A stretch of 64,000 nt of DNA, taken from positions 124,001-188,000 of the forward strand of contig JAMPIX010000002.1 in assembly GCA_024721275.1 (NCBI GenBank). The letters run 5' to 3'. The position numbers and the translations under genes are program-made. The stretch comes from Mycoplasma sp. (GTDB lineage Bacteria; Bacillota_I; Bacilli_A; Mycoplasmatales; Metamycoplasmataceae). Under the pieces are notes generated by a model that had not been told where the DNA came from, searched no databases, and saw only the letters and a list, made by a program, of their open reading frames with translations. Position 1 is the first letter of the stretch. Each line of letters starts with the position of its first letter. Shown here piece by piece: positions 11,349 through 21,967 of this stretch.

Positions 11349-11368
11349 ATGTTGTTGTCACACAACAT
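11349..11368. other. Perfect 7-bp inverted repeat in the atpC-DUF2188 intergenic region
   Basis: ATGTTGT, a 6-base loop, then ACAACAT. It lies in the 146-base gap between the atpC terminator and the short DUF2188 gene. No U-tract follows on either strand, so it is not a typical terminator. It could be an operator or a structured leader upstream of the DUF2188 gene; nothing else recognisable lies in this gap. Confidence 0.3.
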
Positions 11369-11408
11369 TACATACAACTAATATTTTATTTTCTCTTTAT
11401 TTTATAAA

Positions 11409-11437
11409 AAAAATATGAGTTTGATCCTCATATTTTT
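11409..11437 (-). terminator. Intrinsic terminator of the ATP synthase operon
   Basis: On the minus strand an 11-bp stem (AAAAATATGAG paired with CTCATATTTTT) encloses a 7-base loop and runs into a T-rich tract. It begins immediately after the atpC stop codon at 11441, so it ends the atp transcript. Confidence 0.8.
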
Positions 11438-11440
11438 AAC

Positions 11441-11854
11441 TTATTTTTCTTTAATTCTAATTTTATTAAGATTTTTGGAAAGTGCCAATTCTAACTTAAT
11501 CATTTCTGAATCTGATTGTTTTTGTTTTATCATTGTTTCCAATCTTTTAACTTCATTTTTATTAGCAACAACATCAATATCTTTTTTGAAAACAATATCA
11601 TCAGTAATAATTGTAACTTTTTCTTTTTCGACATATAAAAGGCCGCCAGATATTGCACATTCTTTAAAATCTTTTGAAGATGGTAATTCAATATTTAAAC
11701 TACCTATTGTTAATGAAGCAACTGTTGGAATGTGGTTTTTCATAATACCCATTTTTCCTTCAGTAGTTTCAACAGTAACTATTGAAACAAACGCATCAAA
11801 AAATATTCCATTAGGTGTAATTACTTTTAGTCTAGTTTGTTTTGAATTTTCCAT
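11441..11854 (-). CDS. atpC: ATP synthase F1 epsilon subunit
   Basis: A 137-residue epsilon subunit of the F1 rotor stalk, last gene of the atp operon. The N-terminal beta-sandwich is recognisable by 'LKVITPNGIFFDAFVSIVTV', 'GKMGIMKNHIPTVASLTIG' and 'ISGGLLYVEKEKVTIITDD'. The C-terminal helical hairpin ('KRLETMIKQKQSDSEMIKLE') is present, so the inhibitory two-helix domain is retained. The length is normal. It starts three bases after the atpD stop, and a strong terminator follows directly. It couples gamma rotation to the c-ring and may inhibit ATP hydrolysis. Confidence 0.95.
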   Translation of the reverse strand: MENSKQTRLKVITPNGIFFDAFVSIVTVETTEGKMGIMKNHIPTVASLTIGSLNIELPSSKDFKECAISGGLLYVEKEKVTIITDDIVFKKDIDVVANKNEVKRLETMIKQKQSDSEMIKLELALSKNLNKIRIKEK

Positions 11855-11857
11855 AAT

Positions 11858-13363
<1,506 letters not shown>

Positions 13364-14221
13364 TTATATTGCCTCAGCTCCAGCAACTATTTCTGAAATT
13401 TCTTGTGTTATAGCTGCCTGACGAGCTCTATTATATTCTAAGTCTAGTTTTTCTATTATTTCATCTGCATTATCTGTAGCATTTTCCATTGCTGTTCTTC
13501 TTGAAGACATTTCAGAAACTTTAGATTCTGCAAGTGCTCCATAAATAACTGATGATATGAATAATGGTAATGAATTTTTTACTACTGTTTCTGGATTTGG
13601 TTCAAATGATGTTAAAGCTTTTAATTTCTTAGGTTCATCATTTGTTTTTTTCTCAGTTTTTGTTTCTTCCATTGGAAGTAACTTTAAAACAGTTGGTTCA
13701 AAAGTAATTGAATTTATAAATTTTGTATAAACTAAATTAATTTCTGAAATTTCTCCTGTTTTATATAATGCCAAAGCTGTCATTGCAACTTTTGAAGCAT
13801 ATTCGTAATTAGGATGGTCACCTACTGAAGGGAATTCAGCTTGTAATTTTCTATCTATTGCTTTATAATGACCTATCCCTTTTGATCCTAAAGAAATTAT
13901 TTTATCCTTAGCACTTGAAGTTTGTTTAACTAATTTAAATATGTTTGAGTTATATCCTCCACATAATCCTAAATCAGAGTTAATTACTATAAATAATTTT
14001 GTATCGCTACCATCATTTGATAATAATTTTTTTATATCTTCAACATTTGATAATAAATCATGGAACGTATCATAAACAGCTGAATAATATTCTTGAATAT
14101 TTTCAAGATTATCTTTAGCTCTTTTTAATTTAGCAGTAGCAACAAGCTGCATAGCTTTTGTAATTTTTCTTGTTGTAGTTACTGACTTAATACGTCTTTT
14201 TGTTTCTTCTAATGAAGCCAT
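13364..14221 (-). CDS. atpG: ATP synthase F1 gamma subunit
   Basis: A 285-residue gamma subunit, the central rotor shaft. The conserved N-terminal helix 'IKSVTTTRKITKAMQLVATA' and the C-terminal helix 'SRRTAMENATDNADEIIEKL' are diagnostic. The middle Rossmann-like domain carries 'INSDLGLCGGYNSNIFKLV'. A Lys/Glu-rich insert around residues 185-200 ('METKTEKKTNDEPKKLKALT'-like) is a mild lineage-specific feature. It lies between atpA and atpD as in most bacteria, with gaps of two and nine bases, and should be translated from the same mRNA. Confidence 0.96.
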   Translation of the reverse strand: MASLEETKRRIKSVTTTRKITKAMQLVATAKLKRAKDNLENIQEYYSAVYDTFHDLLSNVEDIKKLLSNDGSDTKLFIVINSDLGLCGGYNSNIFKLVKQTSSAKDKIISLGSKGIGHYKAIDRKLQAEFPSVGDHPNYEYASKVAMTALALYKTGEISEINLVYTKFINSITFEPTVLKLLPMEETKTEKKTNDEPKKLKALTSFEPNPETVVKNSLPLFISSVIYGALAESKVSEMSSRRTAMENATDNADEIIEKLDLEYNRARQAAITQEISEIVAGAEAI

Positions 14222-14223
14222 GA

Positions 14224-15810
14224 CTAGTTATCTTTTCCTTTTGCTTTTTCTAAACCAGGAATTACATCATGTTGTTTAGGATCATATCCTTGTAAATTTT
14301 TAATAAATGATTTAACAAAGTCAACCATTAATGCTTTAGCTTTATTAGTAAATGCTTCATCTACTTTTTTGCTTTTAGCAACTTCTTTTCTTAAAGCTTT
14401 TGCTTTTGTATTTGTATTAAAGAATTGAATTAATTCATCTCTAAATTTTCTTATTGATTCTTTAGGAACAGGATTTATTATTCCTTCTTTAACTGTCATG
14501 AAAACAAACACTTGATCTATTTGATCTATTGGTGAATATTGTTTTTGTTTTAGAATTTCTAAAATTTTAACACCATTAGATAATGTAAATCTTGTTGATT
14601 CATCTAAGTCAGATCCGAATTGAGCAAATGCTGCCATTTCGAAATATGAAGCTAAGTTAAGTTTTAAAGAACCAGTAACTTTTTTAATAGCAGGTATTTG
14701 AGCATCTCCACCAACCCTTGAAACTGATAGTCCAGCATCAACAGCAGGTCTTTGGTTAGAATTGAATAAATCTGTATTTGTAAATATTTGTCCATCTGTT
14801 ATAGAAATAACATTTGTAGGAATATATGCAGAAATATCACCAGCTTGAGTTTCGATTATAGGTAATGCAGTAATTGAACCACCACCATATTCTTTATTAA
14901 CTCTTGCTGCTCTTTCTAATAATTGAGAGTGTAAGTAGAAAACATCACCTGGATAAGCTTCACGACCTGGAGGTCTTCTTAATAATAATGACATTGTTCT
15001 ATATGCAACAGCATGTTTTGAAAGATCATCATATACAACTAAAACATCTTTACCATTTGCCATTCATTCTTCAGCAATTGTTACTCCTGTATATGGAGCT
15101 AAATATTGAAGTGGTGATAATTCAGAAGCTGTAGCTGAAACTATTGTTGTATAAGCTAATGCACCTGCTTTCTTTAATTGTTCAACAACTTGAGCAACAG
15201 TTGAATTCTTTTGACCAATAGCAACATAAACACAATTAACATTTTTACCTTTTTGGTTGATTATTGTATCTATAGCTATTGCAGTTTTACCTGTTTGACG
15301 GTCACCAATAATAAGTTCACGTTGTCCTTTTCCTATAGGAATCATTGCATCGATTGCTACAAGACCTGTTTCTAAAGGTTGATTAACACTAACTCTAGAC
15401 ATAACTCCTGGAGCAATTTTAAATACTGCAGAATTTTTTGAAGTTTTTAATGCTTTTTTGCCGTCTATTGGTTGACCAAGAGCATTAACAACTCTACCAA
15501 GCAATGCATCACCAACTGGCACTTCAACAATACGCTTAGTTCTTTTTACAGTATCTCCTTCTTTAACATTTGTTTGATTTCCCATCAGAACAGCTCCAAC
15601 TGCATCTTGCTCAAGATTAAGAACCATTCCATAAACGTTTCCAGGGAATAATAATAATTCACCTAACATCGCTTTGTCTAATCCAGAGATTAAAGCAATA
15701 CCATCACCAATTGTTAGTACTGTACCAACTTCTTCAGTTTTAGTTTTGCTTCCATATCTCTTGATTTGTTCTTTAATAATAGCACTTATTTCACTTGCTT
15801 TTACTGCCAT
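14224..15810 (-). CDS. atpA: ATP synthase F1 alpha subunit
   Basis: A 528-residue alpha subunit with non-catalytic nucleotide sites. It shows '[20 protein letters not shown]' (P-loop), '[18 protein letters not shown]', '[20 protein letters not shown]' and '[20 protein letters not shown]'. A UGA codon just before '[13 protein letters not shown]' is Trp; read as a stop it would split the gene in two, which is clear proof of code 4 in this genome. The N-terminus, [20 protein letters not shown], is standard for delta-subunit binding. It directly abuts atpH. Confidence 0.97.
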
Positions 15811-16353
15811 TTACTGTTCTCTCTTTCTAAGTAATTCATTTCTTAATTGCTCAATTTTTCCTGTCATTGAAACATTGACTATTTCATCGTTTACAATGAT
15901 TTTGACTCCAGCTATTAAACTTTCATCAATAAGGTTTTCTAATTCAATTTTTTTACCAAATACGGCTTCTGCCTTTTTAGAGATTTGATTAAACTCTGTT
16001 GGTTTTAAAGGTTTAGCTGAATAAACTATTCCTTCTGCGATACCTAGTTTCTTATTAAACATTTCAATTGATTTATTTAATATATCAACTATATATTGCA
16101 TTCTTTTTTTATCTATTAATAAGAATAAAAAGTTATAAATATTTTTTTCTATTTTTGTTTTGAAAACTTTCTTTATTACTTCTTGCTTTTCATCTCTTTC
16201 AATATTTAAAGATTCTAAAATTTTTACAAGTTCAGGATTATTAACAAAAGCTTTTTTTAATTCACTTAATTGTTTTTTATAAGAAGAAACTTTTTTTGTT
16301 TCCTCTGCAATTTCGTAAATAGCTATTGCGTAATTATCTAAGAATTTTTCCAT
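15811..16353 (-). CDS. atpH: ATP synthase F1 delta subunit
   Basis: A 180-residue delta subunit (OSCP type) that joins F1 to the peripheral stalk. It begins MEKFLDNYAIAIYEIAEETK, the usual helical-bundle N-terminus. The C-terminal signature 'ESLIAGVKIIVNDEIVNVSM' followed by 'IEQLRNELLRKREQ' is well conserved. The length is typical. Its start codon overlaps the atpF stop by one base and the atpA gene follows immediately, so expression is tightly coupled. Confidence 0.94.
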   Translation of the reverse strand: MEKFLDNYAIAIYEIAEETKKVSSYKKQLSELKKAFVNNPELVKILESLNIERDEKQEVIKKVFKTKIEKNIYNFLFLLIDKKRMQYIVDILNKSIEMFNKKLGIAEGIVYSAKPLKPTEFNQISKKAEAVFGKKIELENLIDESLIAGVKIIVNDEIVNVSMTGKIEQLRNELLRKREQ

Positions 16354-16889
16354 TAACTAAAATTTGAATTAACAAAATCCTCGATAATTTTTTTATTAGC
16401 TGCTGTATCAACTTCTTTTTCAACTATTTTCTTTGCCGCTTCAAGAGCTACATCAACAATCTCTTTTCTTGCATTTTGAGCAAATAATTGTTTTTCACGA
16501 TCTATTTCACTTTTAGCGTCTTGCATCATTATTTCAGATACTCTCTTAGACTCTATAATAGCTTCATATTTTATTTTACTTGCTTCTAATTTTGCATTTG
16601 AAAGAATAGTCGCTGCTTCATCTCTAGAAATACGTAATTCCTCGAATGAAGTTTCTCTATTTTTTGTTGCTATTTCGTTCTTTTTAGTTGCATTATCTAT
16701 ATTAGATTGAATATAGTTTGTTCTGTCTCTCATGCTTTTTTTAACTGGTTGTCAAACAAGTTTTGTTAACACAACCATTAAAACAGTTACAGCTAATAAT
16801 GTTGCTAATACAGTAGGTCAAGCAGGAAATAATGCTTTAAATTTTTCAGCAATATCTGTTGCTACGTCGTTAACTCCGTGTACTATCAT
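16353..16889 (-). CDS. atpF: ATP synthase Fo subunit b
   Basis: A 178-residue peripheral-stalk subunit. One N-terminal transmembrane helix ('WPTVLATLLAVTVLMVVLTK', with 'LVWQPVKKSMRDRTNYI' after it) is followed by a long charged coiled coil with 'DEAATILSNAKLEASKIKYE' and 'RKEIVDVALEAAKKIVEKEV', as in other b subunits. No lipobox Cys is visible, unlike the lipoprotein-type AtpF annotated in some other mycoplasmas. An in-frame UGA before 'QPVKKSMRD' is Trp. The start at 16889 (MIVHGVNDV) follows a GGAG-type Shine-Dalgarno. Confidence 0.93.
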
Positions 16890-16950
16890 TTTTTTCTCCT
16901 TTGAATTTGTTTTTTAGAATCTGTTATTTTTTGTAATTTAAATATTCTAA

Positions 16951-17265
16951 TTAGAATACGAAAATTAATAAGATTGAAATAACTAAACAATATAAAGCTG
17001 CAGACTCAGCAATAGCTGAACCAACAATCATCATTGTTCTTATTTTTGCTTCTGCTTCTGGGTTTCTACCAACTGCTGCTGCTGCTCTACCAGCTGCAAC
17101 CCCTTGACCTATACCAACTCCAGCTGCACCAATCATTGAAAGACCTGCACCAACACCTAAAAGTCCGTAAGCAAGACCTCCACCTGTTGAAACATTTGTA
17201 GTTCCATCTTTAACACCAGGTGCTAAATTTAAACCACTATGAATAACATCAGTTATATTTAACAT
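16951..17265 (-). CDS. atpE: ATP synthase Fo subunit c
   Basis: A 104-residue proteolipid that forms the rotor ring. Two transmembrane helices are separated by the polar loop 'AAVGRNPEAEAKIR'. The ion-binding carboxylate is Glu in 'SAIAESAALYCLVISILLIF'. The Gly-rich first helix 'GAGLSMIGAAGVGIGQGVAA' is classical. About 28 residues precede the first helix, longer than in most bacteria. There is no Gln/Thr pattern that would clearly indicate Na+ specificity, so H+ coupling is assumed. Strong AAAGGAG Shine-Dalgarno. Confidence 0.95.
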   Translation of the reverse strand: MLNITDVIHSGLNLAPGVKDGTTNVSTGGGLAYGLLGVGAGLSMIGAAGVGIGQGVAAGRAAAAVGRNPEAEAKIRTMMIVGSAIAESAALYCLVISILLIFVF

Positions 17266-17281
17266 TTTTTTCTCCTTTGAA

Positions 17282-18055
17282 TTAAGCTAATTGTACATTA
17301 GCATTTTGTTTTGTTTGTTTTTCTTGATAAACGACAATTTTCTTTGTTTTCTTTTCTTTTGCATGTTCGACTTCTTCTTCACCAGTTTCCAATACTCAAT
17401 ACATCAATGTAAGAATTGTGAATACATATCCTTGAATAATTCCATCAAATAAATCGAAGTAAACATGGAATGGCGGTGCCAATAAGGAACCTAGAAGATT
17501 AACTTCACCAATCACTGGGATTTTTGCTCAAATTAAGCCGAAAACATGATAGAAAAGATACATGATTGTTGATCCACCTATCATATTTCCAAAAATCCGG
17601 AATGATATTGATATTAAAGGAGCGAATTGCCCTAAAATTTCAACTGGATTGTATAGATATTTTTTAAAGAAACGTAATTTATGATACATAATACCAACAA
17701 CAAAAATTCCTATTCAAGCAACCAACCCTAATATTAACGGTCCTGAATAAGAACTATTAGGTGGTTCAAAACCAATAAGACCCATTAAGTTACCTACTAC
17801 CATAAATGATAATAAAGTAAATATATATGGAGTTACTGGTGATAGTTTATTCCCTGCCACTGATTTTATCAACCCATCAACACTTCTAACGTATTGCTCA
17901 GCTATTAGAGCAACACCTCTTGGTGCTTCAGTTGGTACTGAATTTTTTACTTTTTTATAAATTACAATTGCTAAGATTGTAATTATTAAAGTAACCAAAA
18001 CAATTGAAACCAACTGTGGCTGAACGTTATTAAAATTATCTACAAATTCACTCAT
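17282..18055 (-). CDS. atpB: ATP synthase Fo subunit a
   Basis: A 257-residue membrane subunit that forms the proton half-channels. The essential Arg lies in 'LISISFRIFGNMIGGSTIMY', preceded by 'VGNLMGLIGFEPPNSSYSGP' with the usual Pro-containing loop, and the C-terminal helix is 'GYVFTILTLMYWVLETGEEE'. A charged C-terminal tail ('HAKEKKTKKIVVYQEK') extends into the cytoplasm. The gene starts eight bases before the end of the atpI-like gene and ends 16 bases before the atpE ATG. Confidence 0.94.
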
Positions 18056-18509
18056 ACCTTTTCATTTCTTCGTTATTATTCTTATTGAATTTAGATATAT
18101 GTGCTAAGAATGTACTTAAGCCATAAACACCAATTCCACCTAAAAATGTAAATACATTAATAGGTCCGTATAAGTCACTAGTAGTTGTTGTTTTAAATAG
18201 AACATGATTTTTTGTATAACCATCTATGTAGATGATTGCAAAAATTATTCCTACAAAAATTAAAGCAACAGTTAGAGATCTTACAAAACTTGATAAGAAA
18301 GCAAACAATTTTGTCCTTTTTTTATTAAAAATTTTTTTAAAGAAAATAGAATTTGTAAATAACATAATGAAAACAAAAATTATTCCTACAGTTCAACCTG
18401 ATAAGAATGATCAATTAATAAACCCCATAAAAGAAAAAATAATAATTCCTATTGTAGAAATTATTAATGAAATATTTAACATTTTTCTTTCCATTGGTAA
18501 TTTACTCAA
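18048..18509 (-). CDS. ATP synthase-associated membrane protein (AtpI-like)
   Basis: First gene of the atp operon, with about four transmembrane segments ('SLIISTIGIIIFSFMGFI', 'WTVGIIFVFIMLFTN', 'SLTVALIFVGIIFAIIYIDG', 'FTFLGGIGVYGLSTFLAHI'). By position and topology it is the AtpI-like protein that helps assemble the c-ring. The start is uncertain: I take TTG at 18509, seven bases after AAAGGA; the next ATG is at 18494. A much better Shine-Dalgarno and ATG lie upstream at 18553 in another frame, and a CCCAAAG slip site joins the two frames. The 153-residue version is given here. Confidence 0.65.
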
Positions 18510-18511
18510 TA

Positions 18512-18553
18512 CTATTCCTTTGGGCAGCAATAGATAGCTTTATTTCTACCCAT
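18512..18553 (-). CDS. Short leader ORF of the atp operon with a possible -1 frameshift site
   Basis: Thirteen codons, MGRNKAIYCCPKE, start at an ATG preceded by AAAAAAGGAG, the best initiation signal in front of the operon. The stop UAG comes right after C-CCA-AAG-GAA. A -1 slip on CCCAAAG (18518-18524) moves the ribosome into the AtpI frame without meeting a stop, giving MGRNKAIYCCPKGIVLSKLP as the AtpI N-terminus. Alternatives are a coupled leader peptide or a single-base sequence error. Confidence 0.4.
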   Translation of the reverse strand: MGRNKAIYCCPKE

Positions 18554-18596
18554 AATTATTCTACTCCTTTTTTATTGAATTAGTATGAGTTTTTCA

Positions 18597-19868
18597 TTAT
18601 TTTATGATTTTTTTAATTATGTTATTTAGGTCCTTTAAAGACTCTTTTAAAGTACCTGAATATTTAGTAATTAATTCCTCAACTTTTAGCTTAGATTTTT
18701 CAATATTTTCTTCTGAATCGTCTCTTCAAACACTATCCATTATTCTTGCTGTTTCAATGAATGCATCTTGGTCAAATCCTCTTGTTGTCATTGCAGCTGT
18801 ACCAAGTCTAACACCAGATGTAACTACTGGAGATTCTTTATCAAAAGGAATTGTATTTTTGTTTGCTATTATATTTACTTTTTCTAAAATAGCAGTAGCT
18901 TTTTTTCCGGTAATTCCATAAGCAGATTTAACATCAATAGTGAATAAATGATTATCACTTCCACCAGTAATTATTTTTGATCCTAATTTCTTAAATTCAC
19001 TAAAAAAAGCGTTGTTATTATCTAATACATTTTTAATGTATTTTTTAAACTCAGGTTCAAGCGCTTCTTTAAAAGCAACAGCTTTTCCTGCTATTTGATG
19101 AACAAGAGGTCCGCCTTGTATTCCAGGGAATATTGCAGAGTCTATTTTCTTTGCAATTTTTTCATCATTTGTCATAATAATTCCACCACGTGCACCACGA
19201 AGAGTTTTGTGTGTAGTCGATGTTATTATATGAGCATGACCTACTGGAGAATTGTGCATTCCAACTGCAATAATTCCTGCAACGTGTGCTATATCAGCTA
19301 ATAAATATGCACCTACTTCATCTGCTATTTTTTTAAATCTAGAAAAATCATATTCTCTTGGATATGCAGAAAATCCACAAATAATTAATTGTGGTTTTAC
19401 TTCTAATGCTCTTTTTCTAACGTGTTCATAATCAATGAATCCATTTTCATCAACATCATATGAATGACCTTCATAAATTTTTCCAGAAAAATTAACTTTG
19501 TAACCATGAGTTAAATGACCACCTGATGATAAAGACATACCTAGAATTTTCTCTCCAGGATTAATTAAAGCCATAATTGCAGCTTGGTTTGCTTGTGAAC
19601 CAGAATGAGGTTGTACATTTGCATATTTAACATTAAAGAGTTTTTTTAATCTTTCTATTGCTAATGATTCTATTTTGTCAACAATTTCACATCCACCATA
19701 ATATCTTTTTTCAGGATAACCTTCAGCATATTTGTTAGTTAATATACTTCCTTGTGCTTTAAGTACATTTCTAGAAACAAAGTTTTCTGAAGCGATTAAC
19801 TCGATTGTATTTCTTTGTCTTGAATCTTCTTCAATTATAAAATCAAATATTTCATCATATTTTTTCAT
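18597..19868 (-). CDS. glyA: Serine hydroxymethyltransferase
   Basis: A 423-residue PLP enzyme that interconverts serine and glycine and loads one-carbon units onto tetrahydrofolate. The PLP lysine is in '[18 protein letters not shown]'; substrate-binding stretches '[20 protein letters not shown]' and '[15 protein letters not shown]' are intact. A UGA in 'MDSVWRDD' near the C-terminus is Trp. It provides methylene-THF for thymidylate synthesis and, through FolD, formyl-THF; folD and a FolT-like transporter are also in this window. An AAGGAGT Shine-Dalgarno precedes the ATG. It lies between the rpsO terminator and the atp operon. Confidence 0.96.
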
Positions 19869-19887
19869 ATTTACTCCTTTTACATTA

Positions 19888-19912
19888 AAAAAACAACTTT
19901 ATTAGTTGTCTT
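19888..19912 (-). terminator. Intrinsic terminator after rpsO
   Basis: On the minus strand ACAACT, a five-base loop and AGTTGT are followed by seven T residues. It lies between the rpsO stop and the glyA Shine-Dalgarno, so glyA depends on read-through or a weak promoter. Confidence 0.7.
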
Positions 19913-19923
19913 TTTATATTTAT

Positions 19924-20190
19924 TTATTTTCTTAAGTTTAATTCTTTTATAAGTTTTGAATATCTATCGAAATCAACGCTTTTAAGTTTTGAAAGTAATT
20001 TCTTTCTTTTTTCAATCTTAGCAATAAACCCTCTTTTTGAGTGATTATCTTTTTTGTTAACTTCAAAGTGTTTTTTTAACTTTTCAATATCGTGTGTTAA
20101 TATTGCAACTTGTACTTCATATGTACCAGTGTTTTTATCATTATTACCGAATTTTTTAGTTAATTCTTGCTTTTCTTGTTTATTTAACAT
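19924..20190 (-). CDS. rpsO: 30S ribosomal protein S15
   Basis: An 88-residue S15, which binds 16S rRNA helices 20-22 early in 30S assembly. 'TGTYEVQVAILTHDIEKLKK' and 'DNHSKRGFIAKIEKRKKLL' are diagnostic. I chose the ATG at 20190 (MLNKQEKQELTKK) because GGAGG lies correctly upstream; an in-frame ATG twelve bases earlier overlaps that Shine-Dalgarno and has none itself. It has its own promoter (TATAAT at 20270-20275) with a leader of about 70 bases, and a terminator downstream. Confidence 0.95.
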   Translation of the reverse strand: MLNKQEKQELTKKFGNNDKNTGTYEVQVAILTHDIEKLKKHFEVNKKDNHSKRGFIAKIEKRKKLLSKLKSVDFDRYSKLIKELNLRK

Positions 20191-20275
20191 TTTGTCCTCC
20201 ATGAATTCTCGTTACCCACATATAAACTTGGACGATGTCTATATCCAGAATAACCTATTTTGCTAAATAATTATA
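20191..20275 (-). promoter_or_regulatory. rpsO: rpsO promoter and possibly structured 5' leader
   Basis: TATAAT at 20270-20275 gives a predicted transcript start near 20263 and a leader of about 73 bases that is less AT-rich than its surroundings. It can form CTGG/CCAAG and ACAT/ATGT helices and a GGTTA/TAAC closing stem ending near the Shine-Dalgarno. In many bacteria S15 represses its own translation by binding such leaders; whether this one does is inference. Confidence 0.4.
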
Positions 20276-20310
20276 TATTATTTTTATCGATTATTGATAT
20301 TAGATACAAT

Positions 20311-21141
20311 TTAATAAATAAAATGTTTTTTAATATTTTTAATATCAGATTCTATTAATCCATTTTGTGAATCTTTAATAATAGATCTGTATTTTGCTAA
20401 TATTCGTAATGCAAAATATTTACCAGATAAATCAATATCTGTATCAATGATTTTAAATATTGATTTTTTTATATCATCAAAATCTAAATGAACTGCAGCC
20501 GGATATGCAAAGCCATTGTAAATTATTTCTGCAATAAAGATTCCAGGCGGAGGTAAAAGCTGATTATCATCAAATTTTAAAATATTGTTATCAACTGTAA
20601 ATGATGGTATTCTTCATTTTTGAATTAATATTTTTTCTAAAAAATCAATGTCACCAAATTCAATCGCTTCTTTGACAATGTTTGTTCCAATCTTTTTATT
20701 ATTTATTTTAAATATTTCTTTGACAATAGTATTTTCAAAATTGTCTTTTAAATATTGAAAATTACCTTTTCCTTTTGATCCGAATTTATAATCTTTACCA
20801 ATTACTATTCTTTTTGGATTAATTTTTTCTTTAATTATTTCAATAAATTTATCAGGTTCAATTTTTGAAAATGAATCATCAAAATCAGCAACAATTACAT
20901 AATCAATACCAGCATTAGCTAATGTTACTAAATGCAATTCTAAAGAAGTAAAAGATTTAAATGAATTTGATTGTTTAGGCAAATCCTTAAAATTAGAAAA
21001 AGTAAATATTGCAACTTTATCATCATATTTTTTTGCTTCATCAATTAGAGTTTTATGTCCTATGTGAAGTGTTTCAAAAGATCCTAGCAATAATGTTACA
21101 TTATTTATTTTTTTATCTGAGTTAAACTTTATTACTTCCAT
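20311..21141 (-). CDS. ribF: Bifunctional FAD synthetase RibF with an eroded kinase domain
   Basis: A 276-residue RibF. The N-terminal FMN adenylyltransferase half is intact: 'LLGSFETLHIGHKTLI' (HxGH), 'IVIGKDYKFGSKGKGNFQYL' and 'IGTNIVKEAI'. The C-terminal half, from about residue 175, should be the riboflavin kinase barrel. It keeps 'LLPPPGIFIAEI', but the G-x-P-T-x-N nucleotide/Mg motif is absent and the catalytic Glu of the 'E-V-H-I-F-D-F' motif is not visible. FAD synthesis is therefore likely, while riboflavin phosphorylation is doubtful. The start overlaps truB by 20 bases. A UGA (Trp) lies at 'QKWRIPS'. Confidence 0.82.
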
Positions 21142-21967
21142 TGTTATATTCTATTTTATCAATAATTTCACTAAATACCTTTTTTGGCACAGCTAAATTT
21201 TTATTAGGAGCTATTATTGCTACAATTTCGTTATTAAATAGTGCCATTTTTTTATTAATGATTTCTAAATTAATTGATCTTCCATGTTTTATTTTTAATA
21301 ATTGTTCCATTGTTAAATCAACTGTTTCAATAGCTAATAATTTTGAAACATCAATATCTTTGTCAATGTCATCTATAGATAAATTTCCAATCATTGTTCT
21401 TCTTAATCCGGACATAAAAGCACAGCTATTTAATTTTTTAGCAATATCAACAATTAAAGATCTAATATAAGTTCCTTTTGAAACTTTTACTTTAAATTTT
21501 GCAATAGGAAAATTAAATTCTAATTTTTCAATATTAAAAATTTCAACTTCATTTGCTTTTAATTGAAATTCTTTATTTTCTCTTGCTAATTTGTAAGCTC
21601 TTTTACCATTTATTTTCTTAGCTGAAAAATTAGGAGGTATTTGATTATATTTACCTAAAAAAGAATTTAATACTTTATTAAAATCTTCTTCGTTTATCAC
21701 TTGATTACAAACAGACGTTACTTCGCCTTCAGAATCATATGTAGTTGTATTTTTACCAAATTCCATTTCAGCAATATATTCTTTAGTTTCATTATTAATA
21801 TATGAAATTAATTTTGTTGATTGACCAGTAGCAACTAATAATAATCCGCTTGCAAGTGGATCAAGTGTTCCAGTATGTCCTATTTTTTTAATATTTTTTT
21901 CTATAGAATATTTTTTTATAAATTTAAAAGAAGATATTCCAGAAGGTTTATCAAGTAATACAAACAT
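21122..21967 (-). CDS. truB: tRNA pseudouridine(55) synthase
   Basis: A 281-residue TruB that makes pseudouridine 55 in the T-loop of tRNAs. Motif I reads 'GHTGTLDPLASGLLLVATGQ' with the catalytic Asp, preceded by 'DKPSGISSFKFI'. 'AYKLARENKEF' and 'VSKGTYIRSLIVDIAKKL' are the other conserved blocks. The C-terminal PUA domain is short, as in other mollicutes. It starts at the last base of the preceding ABC-F gene's stop codon and overlaps ribF, the usual truB-ribF pairing. Confidence 0.95.
   Translation of the reverse strand: MFVLLDKPSGISSFKFIKKYSIEKNIKKIGHTGTLDPLASGLLLVATGQSTKLISYINNETKEYIAEMEFGKNTTTYDSEGEVTSVCNQVINEEDFNKVLNSFLGKYNQIPPNFSAKKINGKRAYKLARENKEFQLKANEVEIFNIEKLEFNFPIAKFKVKVSKGTYIRSLIVDIAKKLNSCAFMSGLRRTMIGNLSIDDIDKDIDVSKLLAIETVDLTMEQLLKIKHGRSINLEIINKKMALFNNEIVAIIAPNKNLAVPKKVFSEIIDKIEYNNGSNKV

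Noticed and set aside
11263-11408. A further small gene or replication origin in the atpC-DUF2188 gap
   Set aside because: No open frame with a start signal and no DnaA-box cluster were seen; only one 7-bp inverted repeat and the atpC terminator.
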